A DNA stretch of 64,000 nucleotides from Pseudomonas putida (GCF_009883635.2 NZ_CP026115.2:2914001-2978000), one strand, 5' to 3'. Positions 20,605 through 29,842 are shown, counted from the stretch's first letter. Translations and numbers: made by a program. The notes: generated by a model not told the origin, from the letters alone.

Positions 20605-21267
20605 TCACAGGCCTACCAGCAACTCCCGGTAGTCCTCGACCGCCGCAAACTCCTCGGTATCGCGCGGCTGCGCCCTGCTGTCCGGTTGGCGCACCGCCAG
20701 CAGGTGCCCCACACCAAAGCGTCGTGCACTGCGCAGGATGGCCAGGGTGTCATCGATGAACAGGCTGCGCTGCGGATCAAAGCCGATATCCGCCTTCAAG
20801 GCGTCCCAGAACTGCGCGTTTTCCTTCGGGTAACCGTAATCGTGCGAACTGATCAGCCGTTCGAAATACGGCGCCAGTTCCACCCGCTCCAGCTTCAGTG
20901 ACAGGGAATCGCGGTGGGCATTGGTGATCATCACCACGCGCTTGCCCGCCTTGCGGATGGCCGCGAGAAAGGTATCGGCATCGGGCCGCAGGGCGATCAG
21001 GTCGGCGATTTCGCGCTTGAGCTCGCGAATCGGCAATTTCAGCTCGCGGCTCCAGAAATCCAGGCAGTACCAGTTGAGGGTGCCGGCATTGCGCTCGAAC
21101 AGCGGCTGCAGCTCCATTTCTGCCATGGCCCGGCTGACCCCATGCAGCTCGGCGTAGCGCTGGGGCAGGTGGTCGAGCCAGAAGCGGTTGTCGTAGTGCA
21201 GGTCGAGCAGGGTGCCGTCCATGTCCAGCAGGACGGTGTCGATGGCGGACCAGGGAAGAACAGGCAT
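20605..21267 (-). CDS. yrfG: GMP/IMP nucleotidase YrfG (HAD family)
   Basis: A 220-residue HAD-superfamily phosphatase. Motif I DTVLLDMDGTLLDLHYDNRF is near the N-terminus; motif II is VVMITNAHRDSL, with Lys in SHDYGYPKENAQFWDAL, and motif III is SLFIDDTLAILRSA. The DMDGTLLDLHYDN sequence and the length match the YrfG subgroup, which hydrolyses purine mononucleotides. It is divergent from nudE with a 64-base gap that holds a TATAGT element at 21299-21304. Confidence 0.9.
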   Translation of the reverse strand: MPVLPWSAIDTVLLDMDGTLLDLHYDNRFWLDHLPQRYAELHGVSRAMAEMELQPLFERNAGTLNWYCLDFWSRELKLPIRELKREIADLIALRPDADTFLAAIRKAGKRVVMITNAHRDSLSLKLERVELAPYFERLISSHDYGYPKENAQFWDALKADIGFDPQRSLFIDDTLAILRSARRFGVGHLLAVRQPDSRAQPRDTEEFAAVEDYRELLVGL

Positions 21268-21331
21268 GGGAAACTCTCGATCAGTCGGCTAGCCACGGTA
21301 TAGTAACCCGTTCACGCCAAGGAGCCGCCCC

Positions 21332-21898
21332 ATGCGCCAGAAACCCACCGTCCTCAGTCGCGAGATCGTCGCCAGCAGCCGCCTGTTCCGGGTCGAGGCC
21401 GTGCAGCTGCGCTTCAGCAATGGCAACGAGCGCACCTATGAGCGCCTGGTCGGCCGTGGCAACGGCTACGGCGCGGTGATGATCGTGGCCATGCTCGATG
21501 CCGAGCACGCGGTGCTGGTGGAGGAATACTGCGGCGGCACCGACGAATACGAGCTGTCGTTGCCCAAAGGCCTGATCGAGCCGGGCGAGGACGTGCTGGC
21601 CGCCGCCGACCGCGAGCTCAAGGAAGAAGCTGGCTTCGGCGCTCGCCAGCTGGAGCACCTGACCGAACTGTCGCTTTCGCCTGGCTACATGAGCCAGAAG
21701 ATCCAGGTGGTGCTGGCCAGCGACCTCTACGAGGAGCGCCTGGAGGGCGACGAGCCGGAGCCGATGCGGGTCGACAAGGTCAACCTGCGCGAGCTTTCGG
21801 CCCTGGCCATGCACCCGCAGTTCACCGAGGGACGAGCATTGGCGGCGCTGTATCTGGCCCGTGACCTGTTGATCCAGCGGGGGCTGCTCGAAGCATGA
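21332..21898 (+). CDS. nudE: ADP compounds hydrolase NudE
   Basis: A 188-residue Nudix hydrolase that acts on ADP-ribose, Ap3A and related compounds. The Nudix box is seen as GLIEPGEDVLAAADRELKEE followed by AG (about residues 85-106), with all the metal-binding glutamates. The preceding YCGGTDEYELSLPKG is typical of NudE. A good AAGGAG site precedes the ATG. It overlaps cysQ by four bases (ATGA), the usual arrangement in Gammaproteobacteria. Confidence 0.93.
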   Translation: MRQKPTVLSREIVASSRLFRVEAVQLRFSNGNERTYERLVGRGNGYGAVMIVAMLDAEHAVLVEEYCGGTDEYELSLPKGLIEPGEDVLAAADRELKEEAGFGARQLEHLTELSLSPGYMSQKIQVVLASDLYEERLEGDEPEPMRVDKVNLRELSALAMHPQFTEGRALAALYLARDLLIQRGLLEA

Positions 21899-22722
21899 AC
21901 GACCTGCAACTGATGCACGAAGTGGTCAAGCTCGCCCAGCTGGCCGGCGAGGCCATTCTGCCGTTTTGGCGCGCCGACGTGGCGGTGACCAACAAAGCCG
22001 ACGATTCGCCGGTGACGGCCGCGGACCTGGCTGCGCATCGGGTCATTGCCGATGGCTTGCTGGCGCTGGCGCCGAAAATTCCGGTGCTCTCCGAAGAGGA
22101 CTGCAATATCCCACTGGCCGAGCGCCGGGGCTGGAGCCGCTGGTGGCTGGTTGACCCGCTCGACGGCACCAAGGAGTTCATTGCCGGCAGTGAGGAATAC
22201 ACCGTCAACATCGCGCTGATCGAGAACGGCGAGGTGGTGTTTGGCGTGGTGTCGATGCCGACCAACGGACGCTGCTATTTCGGTGGCCGCAGCTTCGGCG
22301 CCTGGCGCTCTGAAAGGGCTGCCGAGGCGCTGCCTGTTCAAGTGCGCAATGCGCCGCCCGTCGATGGCCGTTTCACCGTGGTGGCAAGCCGTCGTCATTC
22401 CAGCCCGCAGCAGGAAGCGCTGCTGGCTGGCCTGGGCGCTGCCGTGGGTGAACTGGAGCTGGCCAATATCGGCAGCTCGCTGAAATTCTGCCTGTTGGCC
22501 GAAGGCAGCGCCGACTGCTACCCGCGCTTGGCGCCGACCTCGCAATGGGACACGGCTGCGGCGCAGGGCGTGCTGGAAGGTGCTGGGGGCGAAGTGATTG
22601 GCCTGGATGGCCAGCCATTCCGCTACCCTGCCCGCGAGTCGCTGCTCAATCCGTTCTTCCTGGCTCTGCCCGCCGCCGCCAGCTGGCGCCAGGCGCTGAT
22701 CCAGCTCGCTTCAGCGATGTAA
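21895..22722 (+). CDS. cysQ: 3'(2'),5'-bisphosphate nucleotidase CysQ
   Basis: A 275-residue inositol monophosphatase-fold enzyme that removes the 3'-phosphate of PAP, the by-product of sulfate assimilation. Motif 1 is WLVDPLDGTKEFIAGSEEY (metal-binding Asp residues), preceded by DDSPVTAADLAAH; motif 2 is APTSQWDTAAAQGVLEGAGG. It is translationally coupled to nudE. Its 3' end overlaps the converging thioesterase gene by 12 bases. Confidence 0.94.
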   Translation: MNDLQLMHEVVKLAQLAGEAILPFWRADVAVTNKADDSPVTAADLAAHRVIADGLLALAPKIPVLSEEDCNIPLAERRGWSRWWLVDPLDGTKEFIAGSEEYTVNIALIENGEVVFGVVSMPTNGRCYFGGRSFGAWRSERAAEALPVQVRNAPPVDGRFTVVASRRHSSPQQEALLAGLGAAVGELELANIGSSLKFCLLAEGSADCYPRLAPTSQWDTAAAQGVLEGAGGEVIGLDGQPFRYPARESLLNPFFLALPAAASWRQALIQLASAM

Positions 22723-23166
22723 AACGTACTGCCCGCTGAAAGTGACGGCGGGCTCATCGCTGCCAGCGTTGCAGACAGTGGTCGCTAATGTCAGCCGTGC
22801 CCGTCCGCGGCGCTGGTACATGGTCAGGAACCGTTCCCAGGTCTTTTCGTCCGGCGCCGTGCAACGCGCCACCGCCGCGCCGGTCACCGGCAGCGGGTAG
22901 TTGATCTGGCCTTCCTGGATGACGATATGCCCATCATCGATGCCCAGTTCGCGCAGGCGCAGGTGCAGCCAGCCCCATCCCACCAACACCGCAGCACAGT
23001 ACAGGCTGCCGCCGAACATGGTGCTCTTGTGGTTGACGTTGGCGGCCAGCGGCAGTTGCAGGCGCAGGGTCTGGGCTTGCCAATCGATGACTTCAAGGCC
23101 CATTTCACGGGTTAGCGGAATGTCGCCGTGCAGCACGGACTGCAGGTATTGGCTATCGGAACTCAT
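22711..23166 (-). CDS. Thioesterase domain protein (YiiD C-terminal-like)
   Basis: A 151-residue protein of the putative thioesterase type found at the C-terminus of E. coli YiiD. The pattern NVNHKSTMFGGSLYCAAVLV at about residues 43-62 matches the hotdog helix of that family (the HKxTxFGGS motif), and a middle segment is EGQINYPLPVTGAAVARC. Substrate and role are unknown. Its ATG overlaps the stop of the response regulator gene upstream by four bases, so it is probably part of that operon. Confidence 0.82.
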   Translation of the reverse strand: MSSDSQYLQSVLHGDIPLTREMGLEVIDWQAQTLRLQLPLAANVNHKSTMFGGSLYCAAVLVGWGWLHLRLRELGIDDGHIVIQEGQINYPLPVTGAAVARCTAPDEKTWERFLTMYQRRGRARLTLATTVCNAGSDEPAVTFSGQYVLHR

Positions 23167-24572
23167 GGGCGGTTTTCCTCGTGGTCGTCGCTGCCGCTGC
23201 TACCGCCTTCGAAATGCAGGCCGTGCTTGCGCAGCTTGTCGTGCAGGGTCTTGCGCGGGATGCCGAGGGCTTCGGCGAGGCTGCGCATGGAGCCATGGGG
23301 CTGGGCCAGTTCGGCGGCGATCAGCGAGCGCTCGAACTGCTCGACCTGCTCGCTGAGGTTGCCCAACAATATCGGCGCTGCGCTGGGGGCAGCCGCCGGT
23401 GCCTGGCCATCGAGGGCCAGCTCCAGGCCCAGGGCAAAGCGTTCGGCAGCGTTCTGCAGTTCGCGCACGTTGCCCGGCCAGTCATGGCGCAACAGCATGG
23501 CCCGCTGGGCCGGTTGCAGGCTGTGAGGTGGCAGGCCATGGCGCTGGCTGGCGGCATCGGCGAAGTGCTGGAACAGCACGAGGATGTCGTCACCGCGTTC
23601 GCGCAATGGGGGGATGCGCAGCGGCGCCACGTTCAGGCGGTAGTAGAGGTCGGCGCGGAAGCGGCCCTGGTCGGCAGAGGTGCGCAGGTCTTCCTTGGTG
23701 GCCGCGATGATGCGGATATCCAGCGGGATGAGCTGGTTGCCACCGAGGCGTTCGACCACCCGCTCCTGCAACAGGCGCAGCAGCTTTACCTGCACGTCCA
23801 GGCTCATGCTCTCGATCTCGTCGAGGAACAGCGTGCCGCCGTTGGCGAACTCGAACTTGCCGATGCGGCGCTTCTGCGCACCGGTGAAAGCGCCCGGCTC
23901 GTGGCCGAACAGCTCGCTTTCGACCACCGACTCGGCCAGCGCACCGGCGTTGATGGCCACGAACGGACCCTCGCGGCGGCTGGACAGGTCGTGCAGGGCG
24001 CGGGCGACCACCTCTTTGCCAGCACCGGTCTCACCGAGGATCAGGACATCGGCACGGGTGCCTGCCAGGGCGCCGATCTGTTCACGCAGGCGCTGCATTG
24101 ACGGTGAGTGACCGACCAGCCGGGTGGCCAGCTGCTGACGGTCGCTCAGGGCCAGGCGCAGGCTGCGGTTGTCCAGCACCAGGCGGCGCAGGGCCAGGGC
24201 GCGACGCACGCTGTCGAGCAGGGCATCGCTGGCGAAGGGCTTTTCCAGGAAGTCGTAGGCGCCCGCGCGCATGGCCTGCACCGCCAGCGGCACATCGCCG
24301 TGGCCGGTAATCAGCAGCACCGGCAGTTCGCTGTCGCGACCGTGCAACTGTTCCAGCAGTTGCAGGCCGTCGATGCCAGGCATGCGGATATCGCTGACCA
24401 CCACGCCCGGCCAGTCAGGCTCGATGCGCTCGGCCAGGCCTTGGGCGTCAGCCAGTGCGACCACCTTGAGCCCGGCCAGGTCGAGGGTCTGGCTCAGGGC
24501 CTGGCGCAAGTGTGGGTCGTCGTCGACCAGGATCACCTGGGCCTGGCTGTCGATGTAAGGCTCGGTCGTCAT
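23163..24572 (-). CDS. Sigma-54-dependent response regulator, DctD type
   Basis: A 469-residue NtrC-family regulator in three parts. The receiver has phospho-acceptor Asp61 in VVVSDIRMPGIDG. The AAA+ domain (about 145-375) has Walker A GETGAGKE, the sigma-54 contact loop GAFTGA and Walker B GGTLFLDEIE. The Fis-type helix-turn-helix is near the C-terminus (MRSLAEALGIPRKTLHDKLR). It is partner to the kinase encoded just upstream, overlapping by four bases. The closest named relatives are DctD (C4-dicarboxylate uptake) and MifR (2-oxoglutarate). No transporter gene lies next to it, so the regulon is uncertain and no symbol is given. Confidence 0.88.
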   Translation of the reverse strand: MTTEPYIDSQAQVILVDDDPHLRQALSQTLDLAGLKVVALADAQGLAERIEPDWPGVVVSDIRMPGIDGLQLLEQLHGRDSELPVLLITGHGDVPLAVQAMRAGAYDFLEKPFASDALLDSVRRALALRRLVLDNRSLRLALSDRQQLATRLVGHSPSMQRLREQIGALAGTRADVLILGETGAGKEVVARALHDLSSRREGPFVAINAGALAESVVESELFGHEPGAFTGAQKRRIGKFEFANGGTLFLDEIESMSLDVQVKLLRLLQERVVERLGGNQLIPLDIRIIAATKEDLRTSADQGRFRADLYYRLNVAPLRIPPLRERGDDILVLFQHFADAASQRHGLPPHSLQPAQRAMLLRHDWPGNVRELQNAAERFALGLELALDGQAPAAAPSAAPILLGNLSEQVEQFERSLIAAELAQPHGSMRSLAEALGIPRKTLHDKLRKHGLHFEGGSSGSDDHEENRP

Positions 24573-26383
24573 GCCGAGGGGTCCTCCGAAGTGGGCAAGG
24601 TAGCGCCGGGTGCGGCCACGCGCAGTTGCAGGGTGAGCAGGGCGCCACCTTCAGGGTGGTTGGCCAGCAGCAGTTCACCGCCCAGCGTGCGCATCAGGCT
24701 TTCGCAGATGGCCAGACCCAGGCCCAGGCCCTGGGTGCGGGTCTTGGTGGTGAAGAACGGCTCCTTGGCGTGCTCCAAAGCCTGGCGGCTGAACCCCGGG
24801 CCATTGTCGCGAATGTACAGGTAGACGTATTCATCGTGCTTTTCGGCACTCAGCCACAGGCGCCGCGGGTTGGCCTTTTCCGTCAGGGCGTCGAGAGCGT
24901 TGGCCAGCAGGTTGCCGAGCACCTGGCGCAGTCGGGTTTCGCCGGCCTGCACCCACAGGGTGGCCTCGGGCAGGTCGCGGATCAGCTCCACGGCCATCGC
25001 CCGACGGCGCTTGGCCAGCAAGGCCAGGGCATCATCCAGTGCCGGTTGCAGGGCCACGCTTTCCGGGGCGTGGCGGTCGCGACGGGCAAAGGCGCGCAGG
25101 TGGGCGATGATCGACGCCATGCGCCCGGTCAGTTCGCCAATCAGCTTGAGGTTTCCGCGGGCGTCCTCGGTGCGCTGGTGGTCGAGCAGGATTTCGGCGT
25201 TCTCGGCGTAGCTGCGGATCGCCGCCAGGGGTTGGTTGAGCTCGTGGCTGATGCTCGCCGACATGGTGCCCAGCACCGACAGCTTGCCAGCCTGGACCAG
25301 TTCGTCCTGGGCGCGCACCAGCTCCTGCTGGGCGTTCTCGCGTTCCAGCACGGCGCTTTTCAGCCGGGTGTTGAGGCCTTCGAGGGCGGCGGTACGCTCG
25401 GCCACGCGGGTTTCCAGCTCTTGGCGACCACGGGCCTCGAAGTCGATGCGGTCGATGTAGTGGCGGCGCCGCTGCATCACCAGGCCGGCGAACAACATCA
25501 GCACCAGCAGCGCGCCGGCGCCGATGGCCATTACCGTCTGCACCGAGCGATCGACCAACAGGCGCGGGGCGAGGATGCTGACCTGCCAGCCGGTTTCCTT
25601 GATGTCGCGGGTCTGGGTGAGCCAGGCGTCCTGGTTGAGCACCAGCGGTTGCGGGGCCTGGGTCGGGTAGGGCTGGATGGCGACGATCGCCTGGCGCTCG
25701 GCGTCGGTCAGCTCGCGGGTGGCGCGAAAGCGCCAGTCGGGGCGCGAGGTGAGAATCACCACGCCATTGTGGTCGGTCAGCAGCAGTTGCTCGGGGGTCC
25801 GGCCCCAGAGGGTTTCGGTATGGTCCAGGTCGACCTTGACCACCAGCACGCCGACGATCCGCTCGCGGTCGCGCACGGCGGCAGCGAAGAAGTAGCCGCG
25901 TTTGGCCGAGGTGGTGCCCTGGCCGAAGAAACGACCCAGGCGGCCGGCCATGGCTTCGATGAAGTACGGGCGGAACGAGAAGTTGCGGCCGACGAAGCTG
26001 TCCTGCTTGTCCCAGTTGGAGGCGGCCAGGGTGTTGCCGCTGACGTCCATCAGGTACATCACCTCGGCGCCGGTCTGCTGGACGATGTCCTTGAGCAGGC
26101 GGTTGGCGTTGGTGACCGCCTCGAGGCGGAACGGGTCGGCCAGCACGCCGCGCAGTGCCGGCAGGTCGCCGAGGATCTGCGGCAGGGTTTCGTAGCGGTG
26201 CAGGGTGCCGAGCAGGTTGGCGACGTACAGGTCGAGGGTCTGGCGGTTCTGCGAGGCCAGTTCGTCCTGGTAGTAGCGCTCGGCCAGATGGTGCAGCGGC
26301 CACAGCAGTGGCGCCAGACACAGGGCCAGCAGGGCCAGGCTGCGCCAGCGGGGACGGCGAGGGGACGTGGGTTTTGCAATCAT
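24569..26383 (-). CDS. DctB-type sensor histidine kinase
   Basis: A 604-residue inner-membrane kinase. A membrane segment at about residues 14-32 is followed by a large periplasmic region of about 260 residues with double-Cache features (YLMDVSGNTLAASNWDKQDS, NFSFRPYFIEAMAG). A second membrane segment begins at about residue 298, then a coiled-coil linker. The kinase core has the H box ASISHELNQPLAAIRSYAEN, N box LGNLLANALDAL and G box TQGLGLGLAICE. Such Cache sensors bind small carboxylates in DctB. The ATG at 26383 (MIAKPTSPRR) gives a proper positive-inside N-terminus; the open frame continues 152 codons upstream without similarity. Confidence 0.88.
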   Translation of the reverse strand: MIAKPTSPRRPRWRSLALLALCLAPLLWPLHHLAERYYQDELASQNRQTLDLYVANLLGTLHRYETLPQILGDLPALRGVLADPFRLEAVTNANRLLKDIVQQTGAEVMYLMDVSGNTLAASNWDKQDSFVGRNFSFRPYFIEAMAGRLGRFFGQGTTSAKRGYFFAAAVRDRERIVGVLVVKVDLDHTETLWGRTPEQLLLTDHNGVVILTSRPDWRFRATRELTDAERQAIVAIQPYPTQAPQPLVLNQDAWLTQTRDIKETGWQVSILAPRLLVDRSVQTVMAIGAGALLVLMLFAGLVMQRRRHYIDRIDFEARGRQELETRVAERTAALEGLNTRLKSAVLERENAQQELVRAQDELVQAGKLSVLGTMSASISHELNQPLAAIRSYAENAEILLDHQRTEDARGNLKLIGELTGRMASIIAHLRAFARRDRHAPESVALQPALDDALALLAKRRRAMAVELIRDLPEATLWVQAGETRLRQVLGNLLANALDALTEKANPRRLWLSAEKHDEYVYLYIRDNGPGFSRQALEHAKEPFFTTKTRTQGLGLGLAICESLMRTLGGELLLANHPEGGALLTLQLRVAAPGATLPTSEDPSA

Positions 26384-26421
26384 CGCGTAAGTGCGCCAGA
26401 TGGGTCTGGCGCAATTATGCG

Positions 26422-27282
26422 CTACTTGAGGCAGTCGATCAGCGCTTGCTGCCAGTGCGGTAAGTGTACGTCCCACTCTCGGGCCAGGCGCGAGCAGTCC
26501 AGGCGTGAGTTGGCCGGGCGACGCGCCGGGGTCGGATACTCGCTGGAAGGGATCGGCAGCAGCTCGGCGCAAGGCAGGCCGCGCGCCTTGAGTTGTTCGC
26601 CAATCGCCTGGGCGAAGCCAAACCAGGAGGTTTCGCCTTGGGCGGCCAGGTGATAGGTGCCCCAGGCGCCGCGCTGGCCGGCTTGCCAGCGCTCGATGAG
26701 TTCCCGGGTGGCGACGGCGATGGTCGTGGCCCAGGTGGGGGCGCCGATCTGGTCGTTGACCACACGCAGCTGCGGTTTTTCCTGCAGCAGGCGTTGCATG
26801 GTCAGCAGGAAATTGCGCCCGTACAGCGAGTACACCCAACTGGTGCGCAGGATCAGGTGCTCACCATCCACTGCGGCGATGGCTTGTTCCCCGGCCAGTT
26901 TGCTGCGGCCGTAGACACCCAGCGGGTTGGGGCGGTCGGCTTCGGTATAGGGCAGGGCCTTTTCGCCATCGAAGACATAGTCGGTGGAGTAGTGGATCAG
27001 CAGCGCACCCAGGCGCACCGCCTCTTCGGCCAGAACCCGCGGGCCTTCAGCGTTGATCGCGAAGGCCAGGTCCGGTTCGGTTTCGGCCTGGTCCACCGCG
27101 GTATGGGCGGCGGCGTTGATGATCAGCTGCGGTGCCAGGCGTCGCAAAGGCTCGCGTAGCGCCTCGGGGCAGGCCATGTTCAGTTGGTTTCGGCCAAGCA
27201 GATGTAATTCGCCGAGACCGTTCAACTGCGCCTGCAGTGCCTGAGCGACCTGGCCATGGTGGCCACAGACGAGAATCTTCAT
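26422..27282 (-). CDS. rfbD: dTDP-4-dehydrorhamnose reductase
   Basis: The last enzyme of dTDP-L-rhamnose synthesis (RmlD), 286 residues. The Rossmann nucleotide-binding motif is MKILVCGHHGQVAQAL, and the SDR catalytic Tyr-Lys pair is in LGVYGRSKLAGEQA after the HYSTDYVFDG segment that is hallmark of RmlD. The ATG at 27282 overlaps the rfbC stop by four bases. The rfbA and rfbB genes for the first two steps are not in this window, so the pathway must be completed elsewhere. Confidence 0.93.
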   Translation of the reverse strand: MKILVCGHHGQVAQALQAQLNGLGELHLLGRNQLNMACPEALREPLRRLAPQLIINAAAHTAVDQAETEPDLAFAINAEGPRVLAEEAVRLGALLIHYSTDYVFDGEKALPYTEADRPNPLGVYGRSKLAGEQAIAAVDGEHLILRTSWVYSLYGRNFLLTMQRLLQEKPQLRVVNDQIGAPTWATTIAVATRELIERWQAGQRGAWGTYHLAAQGETSWFGFAQAIGEQLKARGLPCAELLPIPSSEYPTPARRPANSRLDCSRLAREWDVHLPHWQQALIDCLK

Positions 27283-27821
27283 GGGAACAGGTCCGCGTCT
27301 TTCAACCACACGGCCGCCTGGTCCTTGGCCGACAGGGCCGGGGTCTCCACGCCCCAGTCGATGGCCAGATCAGGGTCGTCCCAGCGGATCGAGCGCTCCG
27401 CTGCGGGGTTGTAGTAGTCGGTGGTCTTGTACAGGAAGTCGGCCGTCTCGCTCAGCACCAGGAAACCGTGGGCGAACCCCGGCGGGATCCAGAACTGCAG
27501 GTGGTCGGTGGCGGTAAGGTGCCGGGCCACCCAGCGGCCGAAATATGGCGAGCTGCGGCGGATGTCCACGGCCACGTCCAGCACTTCGCCCTGCACCACA
27601 CGCACCAGTTTGCCCTGAGGGTTGTCGATCTGGTAATGCAGACCGCGCAGCACGCCGCGCTGGGAGCGCGAATGGTTGTCCTGGACAAAGTGACCGTCGA
27701 ACCCGGTCTGTTTCTTGAATTCACGGGCATTGAAGCTTTCGAAGAAGAAGCCACGGCTGTCGCCGAAGACCTTAGGTTCGATGATGACTACGTCGGGTAT
27801 CTCGGTCGCTATGATGTTCAT
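27279..27821 (-). CDS. rfbC: dTDP-4-dehydrorhamnose 3,5-epimerase
   Basis: RmlC, 180 residues, a cupin-fold epimerase that supplies dTDP-4-keto-L-rhamnose to RfbD. Family motifs are plain: DSRGFFFESFNAREF, NHSRSQRGVLRGLHYQ with the catalytic His, and WIPPGFAHGFLVLSE. The ATG at 27821 was chosen for the family N-terminus MNIIATEIPDVVIIEP. It heads a five-gene minus-strand run (rfbC, rfbD, kinase, regulator, thioesterase), with overlaps or small gaps; it is not certain that the run is a single transcript. Confidence 0.94.
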   Translation of the reverse strand: MNIIATEIPDVVIIEPKVFGDSRGFFFESFNAREFKKQTGFDGHFVQDNHSRSQRGVLRGLHYQIDNPQGKLVRVVQGEVLDVAVDIRRSSPYFGRWVARHLTATDHLQFWIPPGFAHGFLVLSETADFLYKTTDYYNPAAERSIRWDDPDLAIDWGVETPALSAKDQAAVWLKDADLFP

Positions 27822-28274
27822 GGAAGTTCTTCGGTCAGTGTGCTGAAGGTCCGACCTTGAAAGGTCCGCTCTAAGTCCGCCGCCTTGGCAAACTGAGCCT
27901 AGATCGGCTGGCGGTGAGCCAGCACGCGCCCACCTGTCGATTTCATCTTCGCACCGGGTTATCGGCCACAAGCCCGGCTTCCTCAGTAGAAAGATGAAAC
28001 AGGTTTCATCTTGAGGCTTTTTGGCATGCGGGTGCAGCCTACGCCAAGAGATTATATCCAAGGTCGAGTGCAGAGAGACCTTGGCAGGGCATTTGTCGAT
28101 CTATATCGGTAATAATGGGAATTCTTTTAAGATTAACGCAGCAATAAGGCTTTTAAAGTCGATATGTATCGGTTATAAATTAACCAGTTGCGGCGGGGAT
28201 CACGCACCGTCGGAAATGTCACATTCACTTGCTATCCATCGACCATCGGCCCAGTGCCTTTGCAGAGGTTACCC
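27822..28274. other. Gene-free stretch between rfbC and aguA
   Basis: These 453 bases separate the divergent rfbC and aguA genes. The half towards aguA (about 28080-28190) is distinctly AT-rich and so may carry promoters, but I could not pick a convincing -35/-10 pair. The half near rfbC has a 22-base palindrome (see separate entry). No ORF with similarity was recognised. Confidence 0.6.
27991..28012. promoter_or_regulatory. 22-bp palindrome, possible operator
   Basis: AAGATGAAAC (27991-28000) and GTTTCATCTT (28003-28012) are exact inverse arms separated by two bases. TTTCATCTT also occurs once more at 27941-27949. The spacing suggests a dimeric regulator rather than a terminator hairpin. 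It lies 170 bases upstream of rfbC and 260 upstream of aguA. Confidence 0.45.
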
Positions 28275-29381
28275 ATGAAAACCCTCAACTCCACCCCCCG
28301 CGCCGACGGTTTCCACATGCCCGCCGAATGGGCGCCGCAAAGCCAGGTCTGGATGGTCTGGCCAGAGCGCTCGGACAACTGGCGCCTGGGCGGCAAGCCT
28401 GCACAGGCTGCGCATGTCACCCTGGCCAAGGCAATCGCCCGCTTCGAGCCGGTGACGGTGGCTGTTTCTGCCGGTCAGTACGAAAACGCCCGTCGTCAGC
28501 TCGACCTGCCGAACATTCGTGTGGTGGAAATCAGCAACGATGACGCCTGGGTGCGCGACACCGGCCCGACCTTCGTGATCAACGACCACGGTGAAGTGCG
28601 CGGCGTGGACTGGGGCTTCAATGCCTGGGGCGGCTTCGACGGTGGCCTGTATGCGCCATGGAACCGTGACGAGGAACTGGCGGCCAAGGTGCTGGAAATG
28701 GAGCGCTGCCAGCGCTACCACACCGAAGGCTTCGTGCTTGAAGGCGGTTCGATTCATGTCGATGGTGAAGGCACCCTGATCACCACCGAAGAATGCCTGC
28801 TGAACCGCAACCGCAACCCGCACCTGAACCGTGAGCAGATCGAAGAGATCCTGCGCGAGCAGCTGGCGGTGGAAACCATCGTCTGGTTGCCCGATGGCCT
28901 GTACAACGACGAAACCGACGGCCACGTCGACAACTTCTGCTGTTACGTCAGCCCAGGTGAAGTGTTACTGGCCTGGACCGATGATTCCAACGACCCCAAC
29001 TACGCCCGTTGCCACGCCGCCTACGAGGTGCTGAAAAACACCCGTGATGCCAAAGGCCGCGAGTTCGTGGTGCACAAGATGCCGATCCCCGGCCCACTGT
29101 TCGCCACTGAAGAAGAGTGCGCGGGCGTCGATCAGGTGGCCGGTAGCCAGGAGCGCGACCCGTCGGTGCGCCTGGCCGGTTCGTACGTGAACTTCCTGAT
29201 CGTCAACGGCGGCATCATTGCACCGAGCTTCAATGACCCGGCAGATGCCCAGGCCAGAGCGATTCTGGCGAAGGTCTTCCCAGACCACGAAGTGGTGATG
29301 ATACCGGGCCGTGAGCTGCTGCTCGGCGGTGGCAACATCCACTGCCTGACCCAGCAGCAGCCGGCACCGGTCAAGCGCTGA
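28275..29381 (+). CDS. aguA: Agmatine deiminase
   Basis: Hydrolyses agmatine to N-carbamoylputrescine and ammonia, part of the arginine-decarboxylase route to putrescine. It has 368 residues, the length of Pseudomonas AguA. The catalytic cysteine is Cys357 in [13 protein letters not shown]; the guanidine-group residues lie in [12 protein letters not shown] and [13 protein letters not shown]. The ATG at 28275 has a GAGG site seven bases upstream. The usual partner aguB is not adjacent. A strong terminator follows. Confidence 0.96.
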   Translation: MKTLNSTPRADGFHMPAEWAPQSQVWMVWPERSDNWRLGGKPAQAAHVTLAKAIARFEPVTVAVSAGQYENARRQLDLPNIRVVEISNDDAWVRDTGPTFVINDHGEVRGVDWGFNAWGGFDGGLYAPWNRDEELAAKVLEMERCQRYHTEGFVLEGGSIHVDGEGTLITTEECLLNRNRNPHLNREQIEEILREQLAVETIVWLPDGLYNDETDGHVDNFCCYVSPGEVLLAWTDDSNDPNYARCHAAYEVLKNTRDAKGREFVVHKMPIPGPLFATEEECAGVDQVAGSQERDPSVRLAGSYVNFLIVNGGIIAPSFNDPADAQARAILAKVFPDHEVVMIPGRELLLGGGNIHCLTQQQPAPVKR

Positions 29382-29398
29382 TACAGGCCGCACGAAGA

Positions 29399-29426
29399 AG
29401 CCCGTCGGATGACGGGCTTTTTTTTG
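29399..29426 (+). terminator. Intrinsic terminator of aguA
   Basis: AAGCCCGTC and GACGGGCTT pair around GGAT, followed by a run of T to 29426. It starts 17 bases after the aguA stop. Confidence 0.93.
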
Positions 29427-29558
29427 CCTGAACGATACTCGGAAGGCTGGATGGCATACGTTTTGTATTGTTTTTCAGAGAGTTACCAGTCAGGCCGGGC
29501 ACACGGTTCTGTAACAATCACGACGTAAATTAGCCGCTCACGGGCCCAGGGAGTACGT

Positions 29559-29762
29559 GTGGACATGAACGCAGCAAGTGAGACGGCTTTGCGCCCATCG
29601 GCAGTCAATCACCAATCGCTCAGCGTTGTGGCGCAGTGGTTGAAACACCATGGAGGCAAAAGGGTCAGGACGACCGACCCACGACGTCTGCTTGACGGCC
29701 GCTATCCTCAAGGGCTGATCAGCGATGCTGAGCTGGATGCGCTGCTGGGGGTCTGGCGCTGA
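29559..29762 (+). CDS. Small hypothetical protein
   Basis: A 67-residue soluble protein that I do not recognise. It contains LSVVAQWLKHHGGKRVRTTD and later RYPQGLISDAELDALLGVW, so it looks folded and helical, with basic middle. The GTG at 29559 has AGGGAG five bases upstream; an ATG two codons later (29565) is the alternative. It lies between the aguA terminator and a bidirectional terminator, so it must have its own promoter. Coding potential is supported by the ribosome site and the clean boundaries, not by homology. Confidence 0.55.
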   Translation: MDMNAASETALRPSAVNHQSLSVVAQWLKHHGGKRVRTTDPRRLLDGRYPQGLISDAELDALLGVWR

Positions 29763-29786
29763 CCAGGGCTGGAGCCCGCCCCATGA

Positions 29787-29817
29787 AAAACGCCACCGCA
29801 ATTGCGGTGGCGTTTTC
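29787..29817. terminator. Bidirectional intrinsic terminator
   Basis: AAAACGCCACCGC and GCGGTGGCGTTTT are perfect 13-base arms around AATT. It lies between a plus-strand small gene (ends 29762) and a minus-strand TonB receptor (ends 29843), and can serve both. Confidence 0.92.
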
Positions 29818-29842
29818 GTTTGTACAAGGCGCAGACGGCTGA

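Noticed and set aside
24512..26653. A 713-codon plus-strand frame opposite the DctB-type kinase
   Set aside because: Composition is GC-skewed and lacks any domain; the kinase on the other strand has all its motifs.
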